A stretch of DNA of 64,000 nucleotides from positions 634,710-698,709 of the forward strand of contig NZ_BMUG01000001.1 in NCBI RefSeq assembly GCF_014650075.1, read 5' to 3'. Position numbers and translations under genes: made by a program. This document shows, piece after piece, positions 16,058-24,896 of this stretch (within the stretch, counting starts at the first letter, position 1; the number at the start of each line of letters is the position of its first letter). The DNA comes from Streptomyces microflavus. GTDB taxonomy: Bacteria; Actinomycetota; Actinomycetes; Streptomycetales; Streptomycetaceae. The notes below the pieces were generated by a model. It worked only from the letters and a program-made list of their open reading frames with translations, made no database searches and was not told where the DNA came from.

Positions 16058-16071
16058 TTGGTCCAGACCAA
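16058..16071. promoter_or_regulatory. DasR-type dre site candidate
   Basis: TTGGTCCAGACCAA matches the TGGTCYAGACCA box known from streptomycete chitinase promoters and the DasR-responsive element (GGTCTAGACC core) except for one permitted base. It lies 55 bp before the start of a secreted hydrolase. A TATGGT hexamer (16073-16078) directly follows, so a bound repressor would cover the promoter. Confidence 0.6.
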
Positions 16072-16125
16072 ATATGGTGTGGCTGGATTTCTCCCCCGAT
16101 CGCCCCCTCCTCCGAGGAGATACCG

Positions 16126-17310
16126 GTGTTCACCCGACGCGCAGCGCTCACCGTCGCCCTCGCGGCCCTCGGCTCCGGCGCACTGCCGACCGCCCCCGCC
16201 GCCGCTCTCCCTCGCTCCCCGGCCACCACCCCGCCGGTCACGCGCGCCATGCTGCCGCGCCCCACCGGCAGGCACTCCGTCTCCACCCGCTCCCTGCCGC
16301 TCACCGATCTCGGGCGCCCGGACCCGTTCGCCTCGCGTCCCGGCCCCCGCAGGCTCATGGTGCAGCTCTGGTACCCCGCCGGCTCCCGGGCTCCCTCGCC
16401 CCACCGCCGTAACCCCGTCGCCCCCTACACCGACCCGGGCACCGCCGCGGCGCTGGAAGGCGACTGGGGAATGCGGCCGGGCGTGCTGAAGGGCGTCGGC
16501 ACGCACGCGCGTGCCGGAGGCCTCCCCGCTCCCGGGACCCGTTCCGCCGTGGTGCTGAGCCATGGACGCGGCGCCTCGCGCATCCTCACCAGCGGCCTGG
16601 CCGAGGAGCTCGCCTCCCACGGTCACCTCGTCGCGGCCGTCGACCACACCTACGATGCCGCGGCCGTCCGCTTCCCCGACGGGCGCCTGGTGCTCGGCGC
16701 CCTGCCGGCCGAACCGGAGGACTGGGATGCCCAGGACCGGCTGGAGGTCGCCGTGCGGGCTGCGGACCTGCGCTGCGTCGCGGATGCGCTGTGCCGTCGT
16801 ACCCGCCCCCTCGCCGGGGTCGCCGTCCAGCGCATCGGGCTGCTCGGCCACTCCCTGGGCGGTGCCGCCGCAGCCGAGGCCATGCGGACCGACCGGCGCT
16901 TCGTCGCCGGGCTCGACCTGGACGGCGGCCTGTTCGGCACCACGGTGGCGGAGACCGGTCTCGACCGGCCCTTCCTGCTGCTGACCTCCTCACCGGACCA
17001 CGAGACGTGGGCGCGGTGGCGGGCCCACCACCGAAATTGGGGTCGTCACCTGCACCTGACGGGCGGCGGTCACCTCTCGGCCACCGATGTGCCCGCCCTC
17101 GCGGCCGCCGCCGGGCTCCGGGAGCGGTGGCCCGAGCCGCTCTTCAGCGACTACCTCGGCACGATCGCACCGCACCGCGCAGCGACGGTCACCCGCGCCT
17201 GTGCCACCGCGTTCTTCGACCGGTTCCTGCTCGGGCTCCACCGGCCGCTGCTCGATGCCCCCACCCACCGCTATCCCGAGCTCCGGTTCCTCTGGACACG
17301 GGGGGCGTGA
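16126..17310 (+). CDS. Secreted lipase/PAF-acetylhydrolase-like hydrolase
   Basis: This is a 394-residue protein. The signal peptide begins FTRRAALTV, a twin-arginine-like start, followed by an Ala-rich hydrophobic core ending near residue 28. The mature enzyme is an alpha/beta hydrolase resembling platelet-activating-factor acetylhydrolase-type lipases: VQLWYPAG early, VVLSHGRGASR oxyanion region, nucleophile Ser in GHSLGG (about residue 244), acid in LDLDGG, and His in GGHLSATD. GTG at 16126 follows GAGGAG. A dre-like operator upstream suggests control by amino-sugar status. Confidence 0.84.
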   Translation: MFTRRAALTVALAALGSGALPTAPAAALPRSPATTPPVTRAMLPRPTGRHSVSTRSLPLTDLGRPDPFASRPGPRRLMVQLWYPAGSRAPSPHRRNPVAPYTDPGTAAALEGDWGMRPGVLKGVGTHARAGGLPAPGTRSAVVLSHGRGASRILTSGLAEELASHGHLVAAVDHTYDAAAVRFPDGRLVLGALPAEPEDWDAQDRLEVAVRAADLRCVADALCRRTRPLAGVAVQRIGLLGHSLGGAAAAEAMRTDRRFVAGLDLDGGLFGTTVAETGLDRPFLLLTSSPDHETWARWRAHHRNWGRHLHLTGGGHLSATDVPALAAAAGLRERWPEPLFSDYLGTIAPHRAATVTRACATAFFDRFLLGLHRPLLDAPTHRYPELRFLWTRGA

Positions 17311-17472
17311 ACCGGCCGGGGGCCAGGTCCAGGAGCACGGCTCCGGGGCCTGAAGGCGGGCGGCGCGAGGGGATTCTTGGCCGATTTCGGTCGGCGGGTC
17401 ACACTATGGGCGACCTCCCGCTCCGACTCCGCCCGCCGGGCCCCCTCGCTCCCCTCGCCGTCAGGAATTGCC

Positions 17473-18441
17473 GTGTCCCACGCCTCCGCCGCCCCTCGGG
17501 CAAGCAGTCCGGCTCCGCGCGCCGGGTCCCACCGCTTCAGCGCTGTGATCAGCCGCATCGCCGAGGAGATGGCCTCGCTCGCCGACCACGGCACCCCCGC
17601 CGACTACATACCGATGCTCGCCGGTGCCGACCCCCGGCGGTTCGGCATGGCCGTCGCCGAGCCGGACGGGACCGTCTACGGGGTCGGCGACTGGCAGCAG
17701 CCCTTCTCGACGCAGTCCATCTCCAAGGTGTTCGCCCTGGCCCTGGCGCTCTCCCTGGACGGCGAGCAGATATGGCGGGGCGTGGGCCGCGAGCCCTCGG
17801 GCAACCCCTTCAACTCCCTGGTTCAGCTGGAGTACGAGAACGGGATCCCCCGTAACCCGTTCATCAACGCCGGTGCCCTGGTGGTGACCGACCGGCTGCA
17901 GGCCCTGACCGGCGACGCGGCGGGCCAGGTGCGGGAGCTGCTGCGCTCGGAGAGCGGGAATCCCGCCATCGACTTCATGCCGGAGGTCGCCGCCTCCGAG
18001 GCGGCCTTCGGTGACCGCAATGCCGCGCTGGCCCACTTCATGGCCTCCTACGGCAACATCACGCTCCCGGTCCCCACCTTGCTCGCCGCCTACTTCCGCC
18101 AGTGCTCCATCGAGGCGTCCTGCGCGGACCTGGCCCTCTCCGCCGGGTTCCTGGCCCGCCACGGAGTCCGGGCCGACGGCTCCGCGCTGCTGACCCGCAG
18201 CCAGGCCAAGCAGGTCAACGCGGTCATGCTCACCTGCGGGACGTACGACGCGGCCGGAGAGTTCGCCTACCGGGTGGGGCTGCCGGGCAAGAGCGGCGTC
18301 GGCGGCGGGATCATCGCCATCGTGCCCGGGGTGTGCACCTTGTGCGTCTGGAGCCCGGGCCTCGACCGGCGCGGCAACTCGGTGGCGGGCGTGTCGGCCC
18401 TCGACCGCTTCACCACGCTCACCGGGCTGTCCGTCTTCTGA
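17473..18441 (+). CDS. glsA: Glutaminase
   Basis: This is a 322-residue beta-lactamase-fold glutaminase converting glutamine to glutamate and ammonia. Catalytic Ser82 and Lys85 lie in QSISK. NPFINAGA and the C-terminal GVGGGIIAIVPG are family signatures. GTG at 17473 is preceded by AGGAA and gives the family's normal length plus a short variable N-terminus. It is a monocistronic-looking gene followed by a DinB-type gene. Confidence 0.93.
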   Translation: MSHASAAPRASSPAPRAGSHRFSAVISRIAEEMASLADHGTPADYIPMLAGADPRRFGMAVAEPDGTVYGVGDWQQPFSTQSISKVFALALALSLDGEQIWRGVGREPSGNPFNSLVQLEYENGIPRNPFINAGALVVTDRLQALTGDAAGQVRELLRSESGNPAIDFMPEVAASEAAFGDRNAALAHFMASYGNITLPVPTLLAAYFRQCSIEASCADLALSAGFLARHGVRADGSALLTRSQAKQVNAVMLTCGTYDAAGEFAYRVGLPGKSGVGGGIIAIVPGVCTLCVWSPGLDRRGNSVAGVSALDRFTTLTGLSVF

Positions 18442-18510
18442 CGGTGAGCAGGCCCGGTCCGCCGTTAAATACCTCGACAACGGGCGCGGCGATCGGGGAC
18501 GCTTCGCGCG

Positions 18511-19014
18511 ATGACCAAAATCGACGACACACCGCCCGCGTGGGACGACCGCACCCAGCTCACCACGTTCCTCGACTACGCACGTGGCACCGCCCGCGCC
18601 AAGTGCGACGGTGTCTCTGCGGAGAACGCACGCAAGGCGCTTCTGCCGGGCTCACCGCTGATGACCATGAGCGGAGTGATCAACCACCTCCGCTGGGTCG
18701 AGTACTACTGGTTCCAGGTGATCTTCCTCGGCGAGGAGGACCGGGCCCCCATGACGGATGAGGACCCCGACCGCGAGATGCGTATCGCCGTCGACTTCCC
18801 GCTCACGCAGCTGCTCGACGAATACGCCGAACAGAGCGCTCGCTACCGCGAACTGGTCGCCGGGAACGACCTGGACAAGCAGGCCCAGGGAACCATCCGT
18901 AACGGCCTCCATGTCGACCTGCGCTGGATCCTCCTCCACCTCACCGAGGAGACGGCCCGCCACAACGGCCACCTGGACATCCTGCGCGAGATGCTCGACG
19001 GCACGACCGGCTGA
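18511..19014 (+). CDS. DinB-family (DUF664) protein
   Basis: This 167-residue four-helix-bundle protein is of the DinB/DUF664 type. The metal-binding-style histidines appear in NHLRWVEYYWF and in LHLTEETARHNGHLD near the C-terminus. Members include mycothiol- or bacillithiol-dependent enzymes, but the exact activity here is not known. It converges with the PPOX gene, whose stop lies 27 bp away. Confidence 0.85.
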   Translation: MTKIDDTPPAWDDRTQLTTFLDYARGTARAKCDGVSAENARKALLPGSPLMTMSGVINHLRWVEYYWFQVIFLGEEDRAPMTDEDPDREMRIAVDFPLTQLLDEYAEQSARYRELVAGNDLDKQAQGTIRNGLHVDLRWILLHLTEETARHNGHLDILREMLDGTTG

Positions 19015-19040
19015 CAGTCACACGATCCGCCGGCCTGGCC

Positions 19041-19559
19041 CTAACAGTCCGACTTGGTCCAGAACTGGCGTGGTGCGAAGCCCTCGCGGCGCAGCCAGTG
19101 CTCCGTATAGACGATCCGCTCGGCCTCGATCACGACGAGAGGGCCCGACTGGGGTTCGTCCAGAGAACGTGACCGCTCGACATGGTCGGACTGCCAGCGG
19201 AAGGCCGGCCAGTAGTGCTCGAAGTCGGGGTCGTCCTCGGACAGCACGCGGGCCCGCCCGAAGAGCTGAGCTCCTCGGCTGCCGGCCTGTCCGACCAGCG
19301 GGGCGAAGATCCCCACGGAGATACGGGGATCGGCGGCGAGGTTCCTCATCTTGGGGGAACCGGGAGCCGTGCTGAACATGACCGCGAAGTCGAGGTGGAA
19401 GTACCGCACGGGCGTTGCGAGGGGCCCTTCCGGGCCTGCCGTCGCGAGCACGCACATGTTCTGCGTCGACAGCAGGTTGAGTATGCGTTCTTCCAGACGC
19501 TCGCGATCGAGCCGCTTCTTCGGTGACGGGCCGGCCAGCCACGGGTTGGTCACAGGCAT
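19041..19559 (-). CDS. Pyridoxamine-phosphate-oxidase-like flavin/F420 protein
   Basis: This 172-residue split-barrel protein of the PPOX superfamily shows CVLATAGPEGPLATPVRYFH, then MFSTAPGSPKMRNLAADPRIS, the usual cofactor-binding strand order. It could bind FMN, F420 or heme. I choose ATG 19559, which has GGGAG 8 nt upstream, over ATG 19574. The function is unspecific. Confidence 0.82.
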   Translation of the reverse strand: MPVTNPWLAGPSPKKRLDRERLEERILNLLSTQNMCVLATAGPEGPLATPVRYFHLDFAVMFSTAPGSPKMRNLAADPRISVGIFAPLVGQAGSRGAQLFGRARVLSEDDPDFEHYWPAFRWQSDHVERSRSLDEPQSGPLVVIEAERIVYTEHWLRREGFAPRQFWTKSDC

Positions 19560-19622
19560 GATCGAGTCTCCCATGCCTGGCCCATCGGCTTCGGCCGCCG
19601 ACCGCCGACTACCGCCGCAGCG

Positions 19623-20360
19623 TCACGCCTTCAAAGCGACCAGACGGTACTGCGGGTCCGGGCGGGCCGTGTCCTGGTCCGGTAGGGCGGCGAGTCGGCG
19701 GCGTACGTCGGTCACCTCGTCCGGGGAGGCGTGCGTGCACCAGGCGATGTGGCCCGCGTCGATCGCCTCGCGCCAGCCGCGGGGGCTGCGGCCCTGCCCG
19801 GTGCCGGGGAACTCCGTCCGGTCCGTGAGCGCCAGCCCCAGTTCCGTCGCCCGGTCGAGCACGCGGGTGGTGCTGTCGGGCACGTGGGGTGCGTACCGGC
19901 GCCGCAGGTCCGCCGTGACCCGCGCGATGTCGCTGTCCTCGGCGAAGTACGCGTCGTTCTTGTCGACGGTGGTGATCAGCACCCCGCCGGGCCGCAGCAC
20001 CCTGGCCGCCTCGGCCAGCACCGGTTCGGGGCGCGGCAGCAGGTGGAGCAACCAGACGATCACGACCGCGTCCACCGCGTCCGACGCGAAGGGCAGCCTC
20101 GTGGCGTCGCCCCGTACGACACCTCCCGGCACCCGCCCTCCGGCAAGGCCCAGCATCCCGGGCGAACGGTCGACGCCCACCACCGTCCGCCCCGGGCGCA
20201 GCAGCCGTCCGGTCACGATGCCCGTGCCGCACGCGATGTCCAGGACCGTGCAAGGCCCCTGCGGCAGCAGCCGTTCCACTGCGTCCGCCGCGGCCCGGGC
20301 CCTCGGTTCGCCGCCGCGGGACGCGTCGTAGTCCCGGGCCTCGTCGTCGTAATCCAGCAC
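19623..20360 (-). CDS. Class I SAM-dependent methyltransferase
   Basis: This 245-residue protein has the SAM motif VLDIACGTGIVTG (about residues 40-52), VVGVDRSPGML, GDATRLPF and LRPGGVLITTVDK, i.e. the UbiE/Methyltransf_11 fold. The start is GTG 20360. It lies 26 bp behind the MFS exporter gene and is probably co-transcribed with it, so it may modify the exported compound or protect the cell. The substrate is unknown. Confidence 0.86.
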   Translation of the reverse strand: MLDYDDEARDYDASRGGEPRARAAADAVERLLPQGPCTVLDIACGTGIVTGRLLRPGRTVVGVDRSPGMLGLAGGRVPGGVVRGDATRLPFASDAVDAVVIVWLLHLLPRPEPVLAEAARVLRPGGVLITTVDKNDAYFAEDSDIARVTADLRRRYAPHVPDSTTRVLDRATELGLALTDRTEFPGTGQGRSPRGWREAIDAGHIAWCTHASPDEVTDVRRRLAALPDQDTARPDPQYRLVALKA

Positions 20361-20386
20361 CTGTCCCCGTCCCCTCCCCGGCCTGC

Positions 20387-21865
20387 TCAGGCCACCGTAC
20401 GCGGCAGCCGCAGGCTCAGTCCGACCGTCAGTGCCACCGCCGCCAGCTGCACCAGCAGCGTCACGACCAGGGCGTCCCGCATCCCCAGGCCGGGCACCAG
20501 GGCCAGGAACAGGGTGCCGAGCGTGGCCACCCCGAGGGCCAGTGCCGCCTGCTGCGTCGTCGTCATCACGCCGCCGCCCACCCCGGCCTTCTCCGGCGGT
20601 ACGTCGGAGAGCACGATCCGGAAGAGTACGGGGAGCTGGAGGCCCTGGCCGAGGCCCGCTATGGCCACACCCGGCAGCAGGCCCCACAGGCCGAGGCCCT
20701 GCCACGCGAAGTGCACGGTCAGCACCAGCACCACCACGCCCACCGCCTGGATCAGCCCGCCCGCCGTGACGACCCGGGTGCCGTGGCGGCGGATCAGGCG
20801 GGGGCCCGCGAGTGAGGCCGCGAAGAACGCCAGGGCCATCGGGGCCAGCGAGAGGCCGGCCGCCGCCGGGCCCATCCGCAGGCCCTGCTGGAGCGCCACC
20901 GCGATCACGAACATGAAGCCGCCGAACCCGATCGAGAACGGCACAACCAGCGCCAGGCCCCGCCGCAGCGAGTCCAGCCGCAGCAGGCTCGGCGGCACCA
21001 GCGGCACCCGGCCCAGCCGGTCCGCCCGCCGCTCCACCCGGTAGAAGGCGTACGCGGAGAAGGGGAACAGCCCCAGCGATACCCAGGTCCACAGCGGCCA
21101 CCCGGCGGCCCGCCCCTCCGTGAGCGGGGCCAGCAGCGTCACCAGGGACAGGGCCAGGAGCAGCGTTCCGGGTACGTCGACGGGCGCCGGGCGGTCCGAG
21201 CGGGTCTCCGGCACCGCGCGGGCGGCCAGGATCAGGCCCACCACCGCCACCGGCACGTTCACCAGGAACACCGACCGCCAGCCCGCGCTCTCGCCGAACA
21301 CCGAGGACATCGGGGCGGCGGCCACCAGCACTCCGCCCAGGATCTGGCCCGCGACCATGGAGAGCCCGGCCGTCGCCCCGTACAGGCTCATCGCCCGGGC
21401 CCGGCGCGGGCCCCGCGTCGCCGCCTGGATCGTGGCCAGCACCTGCGGCAGCATCAGCGCGGCGGCGGCGCCCTGCGCCACCCGGGCGCCGACGAGCGTC
21501 CAGGCGTCGGGGGCGAGCCCGCAGACCAGTGACGTGATTCCGAAGGCCGCCATCCCGACGAGGAACAGCCGCCTCCGGCCCACCATGTCGCCGAGCCGAC
21601 CGCCGAGGACCAGCAGGACGGCGTACGCCAGGCCGTAGCCCGCGACGACGAGTTCGAGCAGGGCGGGGCCCGCGTTCAGATCGCGGTCGATCGTGGGCAG
21701 GGCCACGTTGACGATGAAGAAGTCGATGAGCGGGAGCGCGGCGCCCAACAGCACGGTGAACAGGCCCAGCGTGCTGAGCACCGGGGCGGAGTGGTCGTGA
21801 TGGCGGACGGCGGGGGTCGGCCGGACCGCCGCACCGGGGGACGTGTGTACGGATGATTCAGTCAC
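20387..21865 (-). CDS. MFS drug exporter (DHA2 family)
   Basis: This 492-residue protein has fourteen predicted membrane helices. Family motifs are GGRLGDMVGRRR after helix 2 and VGARVAQGAAAALMLPQ (motif C-like). It is a proton-driven multidrug-type exporter in the plasma membrane. GTG 21865 is chosen because it gives a normal cytoplasmic N-terminus. It is divergent from an MmyB-type regulator, with two palindromic operators between them and a methyltransferase gene downstream. Confidence 0.9.
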   Translation of the reverse strand: MTESSVHTSPGAAVRPTPAVRHHDHSAPVLSTLGLFTVLLGAALPLIDFFIVNVALPTIDRDLNAGPALLELVVAGYGLAYAVLLVLGGRLGDMVGRRRLFLVGMAAFGITSLVCGLAPDAWTLVGARVAQGAAAALMLPQVLATIQAATRGPRRARAMSLYGATAGLSMVAGQILGGVLVAAAPMSSVFGESAGWRSVFLVNVPVAVVGLILAARAVPETRSDRPAPVDVPGTLLLALSLVTLLAPLTEGRAAGWPLWTWVSLGLFPFSAYAFYRVERRADRLGRVPLVPPSLLRLDSLRRGLALVVPFSIGFGGFMFVIAVALQQGLRMGPAAAGLSLAPMALAFFAASLAGPRLIRRHGTRVVTAGGLIQAVGVVVLVLTVHFAWQGLGLWGLLPGVAIAGLGQGLQLPVLFRIVLSDVPPEKAGVGGGVMTTTQQAALALGVATLGTLFLALVPGLGMRDALVVTLLVQLAAVALTVGLSLRLPRTVA

Positions 21866-21892
21866 GCTGCCGACTCTGCCGCCGATCCCAGC

Positions 21893-21924
21893 CTGGTACC
21901 AGAGTCCATTTATCCTGGTACCAG
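21893..21924. promoter_or_regulatory. Tandem CTGGTACCAG operators
   Basis: Perfect 10-bp palindromes CTGGTACCAG lie at 21893-21902 and 21915-21924, exactly 22 bp apart (two helical turns). They sit in the 101-bp divergent region between the MFS exporter and the MmyB-type regulator. This is a good candidate for cooperative repression of both promoters by the 21967 product. Confidence 0.72.
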
Positions 21925-21966
21925 TGCTACCTGGCAACAGGCCGGGGCATCCGGCACGCTGGAGGC

Positions 21967-22854
21967 ATGACGACCATGGCAGCCGATCCGCTGACCGCGC
22001 CGACCGGCACCGCGTCCGCGTCCGAGATGCGGCGGCACGAGCTCGCCGCCTTCCTGCGCAGCCGCCGCGAGCGCATCACCCCCGAACAGGTCGGCCTCGT
22101 CCGCGGCCGCCGCCGGCGCACCCCCGGGCTACGCCGGGAGGAGGTCGCCCAGCTCTCGGCGGTCGGCGTCACCTGGTACACCTGGCTGGAACAGGCCCGG
22201 GACATCCAGGTCTCCGCCCAGGTGCTGGACGCCCTCGCCCGCGCCCTGCTGCTCGACCCCAGCGAGCGCGCCCACCTCTTCGCGCTCTCCGAGGCCCCCG
22301 ACCCGGCCCCCGGCACGGAATGCCCCACCGTGACCCCGGCTCTGCGGACCATGCTGGAGCAGCTGGACCCCATTCCGGCCTGCGTCCAGAACAGCCGGTA
22401 CGACGTCCTCGCGTACAACCGCACCTACTCCCGGCTGCTCTGCGACCTCGACGCGCTGCCGCCGGAGGACCGCAACTGCCTGCTGCTGGCCTTCACCCAC
22501 GACGAGTGGCGGGCCTCCGTCGTCGACCTGCCCGAGGTCACCCGGATGATGGCCGCCAAGTTCCGGGCCTCGATGGCCGGGCACCTGGCCGAGCCCGCCT
22601 GGAAGGCGCTGCTGCACCGGCTGGAGCGGCAGTCGCCGGAGTTCCGGGAGGTGTGGGAGCGCCACGAGGTGGTCGACCAGCGGGGGCGGACCAAGTACAT
22701 CCGCAACGCGCGGGTGGGGCTGCTCCACGTCGAGCACACCAACCTCTGGCTCGGCCCGGCGAGCGGGCCGCGCCTGGTCAGCTACCCGCCGGTGGACGAC
22801 GAGACCCGCGCGCGGCTGGAGCGGCTGCACCGGATCGCGCTCGCCGCCAAGTAG
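21967..22854 (+). CDS. XRE-family regulator with MmyB-like domain
   Basis: This is a 295-residue protein. The N-terminal helix-turn-helix covers about residues 20-95 (LAAFLRSRRERITPEQVG; LRREEVAQLSAVGVTWYTWLEQAR). An MmyB-like ligand-binding domain follows, with YDVLAYNRTYSRLLCDLD and the terminal LHVEHTNLWLGP. GGAGG lies only 1 nt before ATG 21967 and 10 nt before ATG 21976, so the second may be the true start. It probably represses the divergent exporter operon and releases on binding a ligand. Confidence 0.9.
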   Translation: MTTMAADPLTAPTGTASASEMRRHELAAFLRSRRERITPEQVGLVRGRRRRTPGLRREEVAQLSAVGVTWYTWLEQARDIQVSAQVLDALARALLLDPSERAHLFALSEAPDPAPGTECPTVTPALRTMLEQLDPIPACVQNSRYDVLAYNRTYSRLLCDLDALPPEDRNCLLLAFTHDEWRASVVDLPEVTRMMAAKFRASMAGHLAEPAWKALLHRLERQSPEFREVWERHEVVDQRGRTKYIRNARVGLLHVEHTNLWLGPASGPRLVSYPPVDDETRARLERLHRIALAAK

Positions 22855-22973
22855 TCGTGTCACAAGTAGTCGTGTCCGCAGGGCACTTCGCTGTCAGCGC
22901 CGTCAGCTCCAGCGGGCTGGTGGGCGGCATGGTCCTCGGCTCCGCCTTCGCGAGTATGTGAGCCGGGTGAGGA

Positions 22974-23010
22974 CCGGGGGCCCGAGGCGTAGTCCGCCTC
23001 GGGCCCCCGG
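22974..23010. terminator. 16-bp-stem bidirectional terminator
   Basis: CCGGGGGCCCGAGGCG (22974-22989) pairs perfectly with CGCCTCGGGCCCCCGG (22995-23010), loop tagtc. It separates the regulator from the convergent membrane-protein gene. The 162-bp interval holds nothing else convincing. Confidence 0.8.
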
Positions 23011-23016
23011 GTGTTC

Positions 23017-23382
23017 TCAGCGCTCGACGGACGCGCCGAGTTGCTTGATCTTCTCGAAGGGGTAGCCGCCCACGGTCGCGATGACCAGGCCGTAGGCCGC
23101 GAAGGCGACCAGCCCCCAGGTGGAGACCGACTTCCCGCCGCCGCTCAGAATGACGCTTCCGAGGGGCACCAGAGGAGCGAAGCTGAGAATCGCGGCCCCG
23201 GTGCACCAGAAGGCCACCAGGTCGTTCGCCCGCTTCCGTAGCGCGGGGTCCGATTTCACCGCGGCGGGAACCTCGTAACCGACGGACCCGTCGCAGACCT
23301 TGCCCCGATATCCGACGCGGGCCGCCAGCGAGCCGGCCACTCCCAGCAGGAGGAAGCAGCCGAAGAGAAACAGGTAGGCCAT
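23017..23382 (-). CDS. Membrane protein with an SdpI-like segment
   Basis: This 121-residue protein has three predicted helices (about 2-20, 57-78, 90-108). The segment GYEVPAAVKSDPALRKRANDLVAFW resembles the G-R-T-P...W..AN..A pattern of SdpI-family immunity proteins. The match is partial (Tyr-Glu replaces the usual Arg-Thr) and the protein is short. Its start is 33 bp downstream of the stop of a secreted hydrophobic protein, the arrangement expected for a toxin with its immunity protein. GAGGT precedes the ATG. Confidence 0.6.
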   Translation of the reverse strand: MAYLFLFGCFLLLGVAGSLAARVGYRGKVCDGSVGYEVPAAVKSDPALRKRANDLVAFWCTGAAILSFAPLVPLGSVILSGGGKSVSTWGLVAFAAYGLVIATVGGYPFEKIKQLGASVER

Positions 23383-23415
23383 GTATACCTCGCGGGCTCG
23401 TCGTGCCGGGAAACC

Positions 23416-23931
23416 CTAGCGGATGTACTTGATGATGAAGGCGATGACCATATTGACGGCCTTGTCCTTCACCCAGCCCGGCAGGAACTTCCAGACGACG
23501 CCACCGATCTCCCCGCCTATGCAGCCGATGACGGCATTACGGACGTAGGTCTTCTTGCCGGACGCCTTGCCAGCCGCGATATCGCTGAGCACGGAGGTGG
23601 GAATGGAGCCCAGAGCCCCCTTGGCGCACCAGGCGGCAGCGGCGATGGCCGCGGCGGCGATCGGGAACGCGCGGGGCTGGACGGTGCCGGAGGAGCCCTG
23701 GCTCATCGCCTTCTCCAGCTCGGCCATCGCCTCCGGGCCCATTCCCGTCTCGATGAACCGGCGCTGCTCGGCGGTGAGCGGCGGCGCCTGCTCCGCCGCG
23801 TCCACCGCGACGGTCCTTTCCTGCGTGCGGTCGGCGGCCATGGCGACGGGAGCCACGGTGGCGAGCAGGGCCCCGCTCGTGAGGACGGCGATTCCGGACA
23901 GCGTCATACGGCGGGTGCTGGTTTTCAACAC
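23416..23931 (-). CDS. Secreted hydrophobic peptide precursor, possible SdpC-like bacteriocin
   Basis: This 171-residue protein has a Sec signal peptide ending VAMAA (about residue 33), a hydrophilic pro-region to about residue 90 (LTAEQRRFIETGMGPEAMAELEKAM), and a hydrophobic Ala/Gly-rich C-terminal part. That part has Cys in AAAWCAKG and in VIGCIGGEIGG, then VKDKAVNMVIAFIIKYIR. The layout recalls SdpC, whose hydrophobic core is released as a disulfide-bearing toxin, but no direct sequence match is claimed. GTG 23931 follows AGGGGG. The small membrane gene behind it may encode immunity. Confidence 0.55.
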   Translation of the reverse strand: MLKTSTRRMTLSGIAVLTSGALLATVAPVAMAADRTQERTVAVDAAEQAPPLTAEQRRFIETGMGPEAMAELEKAMSQGSSGTVQPRAFPIAAAAIAAAAWCAKGALGSIPTSVLSDIAAGKASGKKTYVRNAVIGCIGGEIGGVVWKFLPGWVKDKAVNMVIAFIIKYIR

Positions 23932-24239
23932 GACTGATCCCCCTATTGATTGATTTCGCTGTCGCCACCTACAGGTCAGGAGGGTGGCGACGGAGAGACC
24001 TTTTCAGCGCGGGGAAGGTGCGCAGAAGACCGCTCGGCAGTGAAAAGAGTCATTGCGTGCAAAGGCAACCCCAGGTGCGGTAATTCCGTCGGGGCTGCCG
24101 ATGGTGACCGGGGAATTTCTCCGGGTGATCCGCGGCTGCTCTCAAATACGCTCCGTGGAAAGGGTTATGACGTTATATCAGCCGGCGCGGTCACCCGGGT
24201 CTCTGTGTCCCGGATCGGGCGGATGGCAGGGTGACACCC

Positions 24240-24782
24240 ATGCCCAGCGACCGCCTCATGCGCATCCACAGCCCCGAGTTCCGGGCCATGGCCGACCGGG
24301 TCCTCCGAGCCACCGAGCTGACCTCCCGGCTGAACGTCCTGCCCTTCGACGACGAGGAGGGCAGAGCGGCCCTGTTCGCGCAGATCCTCGGCAGACCGCT
24401 GCCCCCGCGGGTCACGATCTACCCGCCCTTCTTCACCGACCACGGCCTACGGCTCGATCTGGCCGAGCGGGTGTTCATCAACCAGAACTGCACGTTCCTG
24501 GACTACGCCGGGATCCGGCTCGACGAGCGCGTGATGGTCGGCCCGAAGGCGACCTTCATCACCAGCGGCCACCCGGTCGACCCGGAGGAGCGGAGGCACT
24601 ACCTCACCGGCGGCCCCATCCACGTGGAGGAGAACGTCTGGATCGGAGCCGGCGCCACGATCCTGCCCGGCGTCACCATCGGCAAGGACGCCGTGATCGC
24701 CGCCGGTGCGGTGGTGGCCGAGGACGTTCCGGCGGCGACCCTGGTGACCGGCCCGAAGGCCACGGTGAACCGCCAGTGGTGA
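24240..24782 (+). CDS. Maltose/galactoside-type O-acetyltransferase (LbH)
   Basis: This 180-residue left-handed beta-helix acyltransferase begins with a Mac-like N-terminal segment (VLRATELTSRLN). Hexapeptide repeats follow: VFINQNCTFLDYAGIRLDERVMVGP, VWIGAGATILPGVTIGKDAVIAAGAVV. The catalytic His is in TSGHPVDPEERR. Acetyl-CoA is the donor and the acceptor is probably a sugar. ATG 24240 is preceded by GGCAGGG. The 308-bp gap upstream shows no gene. Confidence 0.88.
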   Translation: MPSDRLMRIHSPEFRAMADRVLRATELTSRLNVLPFDDEEGRAALFAQILGRPLPPRVTIYPPFFTDHGLRLDLAERVFINQNCTFLDYAGIRLDERVMVGPKATFITSGHPVDPEERRHYLTGGPIHVEENVWIGAGATILPGVTIGKDAVIAAGAVVAEDVPAATLVTGPKATVNRQW

Positions 24783-24896
24783 CAGACCTCGCACGGGTGT
24801 TCGCTCCGGCCCTGGGCCGCCCCGCTGGGCCACCGTCCGAAGCGCCCTCCCGGGCGCTGATGCGGCCACCCCTCCGGCGTACGCGACAATGGAGCA

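Noticed and set aside
22857..22961. Short forward frame after the MmyB-type regulator
   Set aside because: No ribosome binding site; begins with repeated gtagtcgtgtc sequence and is too short to support.
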